Source of the DNA: Taeniopygia guttata
Taxonomy: Eukaryota; Chordata; Aves; Passeriformes; Estrildidae
Length of the DNA stretch: 64,000 nt
Direction of reading: 5' to 3'
NCBI RefSeq assembly: GCF_048771995.1
Contig: NC_133043.1
Location: 10,496,501-10,560,500 of the forward strand
The notes under the pieces were generated by a model that was not told the DNA's origin, did no database searches, and worked only from the letters and a program-made list of their open reading frames with translations. The first letter of the stretch is position 1. Every line of letters starts with the position of its first letter. Shown one piece after another: positions 63,192 to 64,000 of the stretch. A program made the translations under genes and the position numbers.

Positions 63192-64000
63192 CAGGCTGAG
63201 CTCCTGACAGCCACAGTGTGAACCCCACATCAGCACCGTCCTGCTCTGGGCAACCCCTCAGTAAACTGAGTGCAGCTGAGAGCTGGTTTCATTCTAATTC
63301 TGACAAATCAGCTAATTAGAGTACAAAATAATATTTTCAGGCTTGGCAAATCCTTTTGACTTTGAAAGATTTTAAAATTTATTTTGGTTTTTCTTGCTCA
63401 GACAACATGGAGACTCAGTGCTAAACTATACAAAACAAATTAAATATCCAATTACAAACAGTTGGCTCTGGTCTGGAAGCACTTCAGTTAACTGCCATGA
63501 TTCAAAGGAGAAAAATTATTTCATTTTGAATACTGTAATGCTTTTTAAGCACAGCACATTGGCTGACCCATCCTGGATCCCAACCTCAAGAACTTCACAT
63601 ACTTGTTTTTGAAAATGAGGAAATGAGGTTTGTGCCTTGTCCTATTAAATGGATGTTCAAGCTGCAGTGAAGGGAGAGGAGCTGCCCATCTGCCCTTGAT
63701 GCTTCAGGGGAGACACACAGAGGTCTAGAGTGACCCACGTGTGTTTTCCCAGCCCTAACACCAGTCCTGACTCCCTGGCCCTGGACCAGAAACCCCCCAG
63801 CAGACAGAGACAGCTCCTCAGCTGTAGGAATATAAAAAGGTAAAAGACTTTAGGAAGTGCAAAAAGGCCTCAGAAAGTAGACATAAAGCTGAGAAAGGCT
63901 GGGAAATTTCTAAACCTTCTCATGGGAAGCTAGAAAGTTAAGAACCAAGTGAATACATTTATATTTATCATAAAAAACAAGAAAGAACAAGAACTTATTG

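Larger units (their letters stand above)
59660..64000. other. Intergenic tail of the window
   Basis: No coding exon was recognised. TMEM100, which I recall as the next gene after SMIM36 in human, was not found, so it would lie beyond the window if the order is kept. Open frames up to 204 codons (for example 61125-61739 on the plus strand) have no recognisable domain and look like chance. Confidence 0.55.

Overview
This window is vertebrate nuclear DNA, almost certainly from a bird and probably a songbird. The evidence is split coding exons with GT-AG borders, two CR1 LINE 3' ends carrying the CR1 terminal octamer, a dispersed repeat that looks derived from an LTR element, and the gene order HLF - MMD - SMIM36. 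That order is the one I know from the human chromosome 17q22 region. Nothing looks prokaryotic: there are no operons, CRISPR arrays or insertion sequences.

Layout. (1) 1-12.7 kb, plus strand: the 3' part of HLF, a PAR bZIP transcription factor. It has a PAR-domain exon (5587-5807), the terminal bZIP exon (8599-8814) and a long 3'UTR ending near an AATAAA at 12683. The 5' exons lie outside the window. The upstream intron holds a 0.58 kb (ATCC)n-type microsatellite and two GC-rich patches. (2) 12.7-15.0 kb: the convergent gap between the HLF and MMD 3' ends. (3) 15.0-32.3 kb, minus strand: the complete MMD (PAQR11) coding region in seven exons, about 239 codons, with all phases compatible and every internal border GT-AG. 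The 3'UTR ends near a minus-strand AATAAA at 15030. The start codon lies in a strong CpG island (about 31.9-33.2 kb) that also carries two GC-rich minisatellites. (4) 33.2-56.8 kb: intergenic DNA with no recognisable gene, containing a CR1 LINE with a greatly expanded 3' octamer array. (5) 56822-57106, minus strand: SMIM36, a 94-residue single-pass membrane protein in one coding exon. (6) 57.2-64 kb: intergenic DNA with a second copy of the dispersed repeat also found in MMD intron 2, a CpG-rich patch and short tandem repeats.

The genes do not form a pathway. They are conserved neighbours: HLF is a nuclear transcription factor, MMD a seven-helix PAQR protein and SMIM36 an uncharacterised micro-membrane protein. 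I found no convincing new biological system. The most notable items are the G-rich minisatellite promoter of MMD, the CR1 tail expanded to about 55 octamers, and the shared repeat with short open frames at 20.1 kb and 58.5 kb. Most long open frames in the window are by-products of low-complexity or GC-rich DNA.
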